Below, piece after piece: positions 63,992-64,000 of a DNA stretch of 64,000 bases (positions are counted from its first letter, which is position 1; each line of letters opens with the position of its first letter). Position numbers and translations under genes: made by a program. The notes beneath the pieces are model-generated. The model saw only the letters and a program-made list of their open reading frames with translations. It searched no databases and had not been told where the DNA came from. Origin of the DNA: Pseudomonas monsensis (lineage in GTDB: Bacteria; Pseudomonadota; Gammaproteobacteria; Pseudomonadales; Pseudomonadaceae); NCBI RefSeq assembly GCF_014268495.2, contig NZ_CP077087.1:2421501-2485500 (forward strand), in the 5' to 3' direction.

Positions 63992-64000
63992 ATGCTGATT
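63992..64000 (+). CDS. Possible first codons of a gene running off the right edge
   Basis: ATG CTG ATT is preceded by GGAG with a 7-base gap, and an inter-operon region lies upstream. Only three codons are visible, so the product is unknown. Confidence 0.3.

Overview
The window is chromosomal DNA of a fluorescent pseudomonad, most likely the Pseudomonas fluorescens group. The basis is high-GC coding, Pseudomonas-type REP sequences (GTGGGAGCGAGCTTGCTCGCGAA and relatives) in many intergenic gaps, and gene order. The order uvrB / aminotransferase / MFS + membrane-fusion protein / gltX / tRNA-Ala-Glu / tetR / hydrolase / ibpA, then lysR / leuC / leuD / methyltransferase / leuB / asd / usg / fimV / truA / trpF / accD / folC / dedD / cvpA / purF / metZ / SDR, is the order I recall from P. 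aeruginosa around PA3139 to PA3106. No insertion sequence, prophage, CRISPR array or secretion island was found. The window is mostly core genome.

Layout. (1) 1-5838: a Roc/Bvg-type phosphorelay locus. It holds a receiver-EAL protein (RocR-like), a small degenerate receiver, a LuxR-class response regulator (RocA/BvgA-like) and a BvgS/RocS-type unorthodox sensor kinase. (2) 5843-14373: metabolic and stress genes (dkgB, pirin, an MscS channel with a cyclic-nucleotide-binding domain, a GNAT acetyltransferase, xthA, arylamine N-acetyltransferase, an NCS2 purine permease), tRNA-Asn and two tiny conserved genes. (3) 14598-22560: aromatic aminotransferase, uvrB, an EmrAB-type pump and gltX. (4) 22702-23334: a duplicated tRNA-Ala/tRNA-Glu operon with structured spacers. 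(5) 23409-27118: a TetR regulator with hydrolase and thioesterase, dusC, and ibpA under a sigma-32 promoter and a ROSE-type RNA thermometer. (6) 27229-32302: a DUF1266 protein and a large J-like protein converging on the Hsp70 HscC. (7) 32398-35676: a five-PAS GGDEF-EAL protein. (8) 35751-55322: the leucine / aspartate-semialdehyde / fimV / truA-to-purF / metZ core cluster. (9) 55440-55971: tRNA-Val, tRNA-Asp, tRNA-Asp. (10) 56286-61860: a Tat-exported molybdenum hydroxylase (large subunit, 2Fe-2S subunit, triheme cytochrome c) with an XdhC-type factor. (11) 62010-63293: a gamma-glutamylputrescine-oxidase-like flavoenzyme. (12) 63437-64000: tRNA-Val(GAC), an unexplained promoter/terminator pair and the first codons of another gene.

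The least ordinary observations are these. The tRNA-Ala/Glu spacers fold into two hairpins that covary between the two copies. A shared trailer motif follows the tRNA-operon terminators, and it also follows an orphan promoter/terminator pair that may mark a lost tRNA or a small RNA. The phosphorelay locus contains a pseudo-receiver and two perfect dyads. The J-like protein has HPE instead of HPD and carries a C-terminal DUF805-like membrane domain facing hscC. The Asd paralogue Usg lacks the catalytic residues. All functional calls come from reading protein motifs and gene context; no database search was run.
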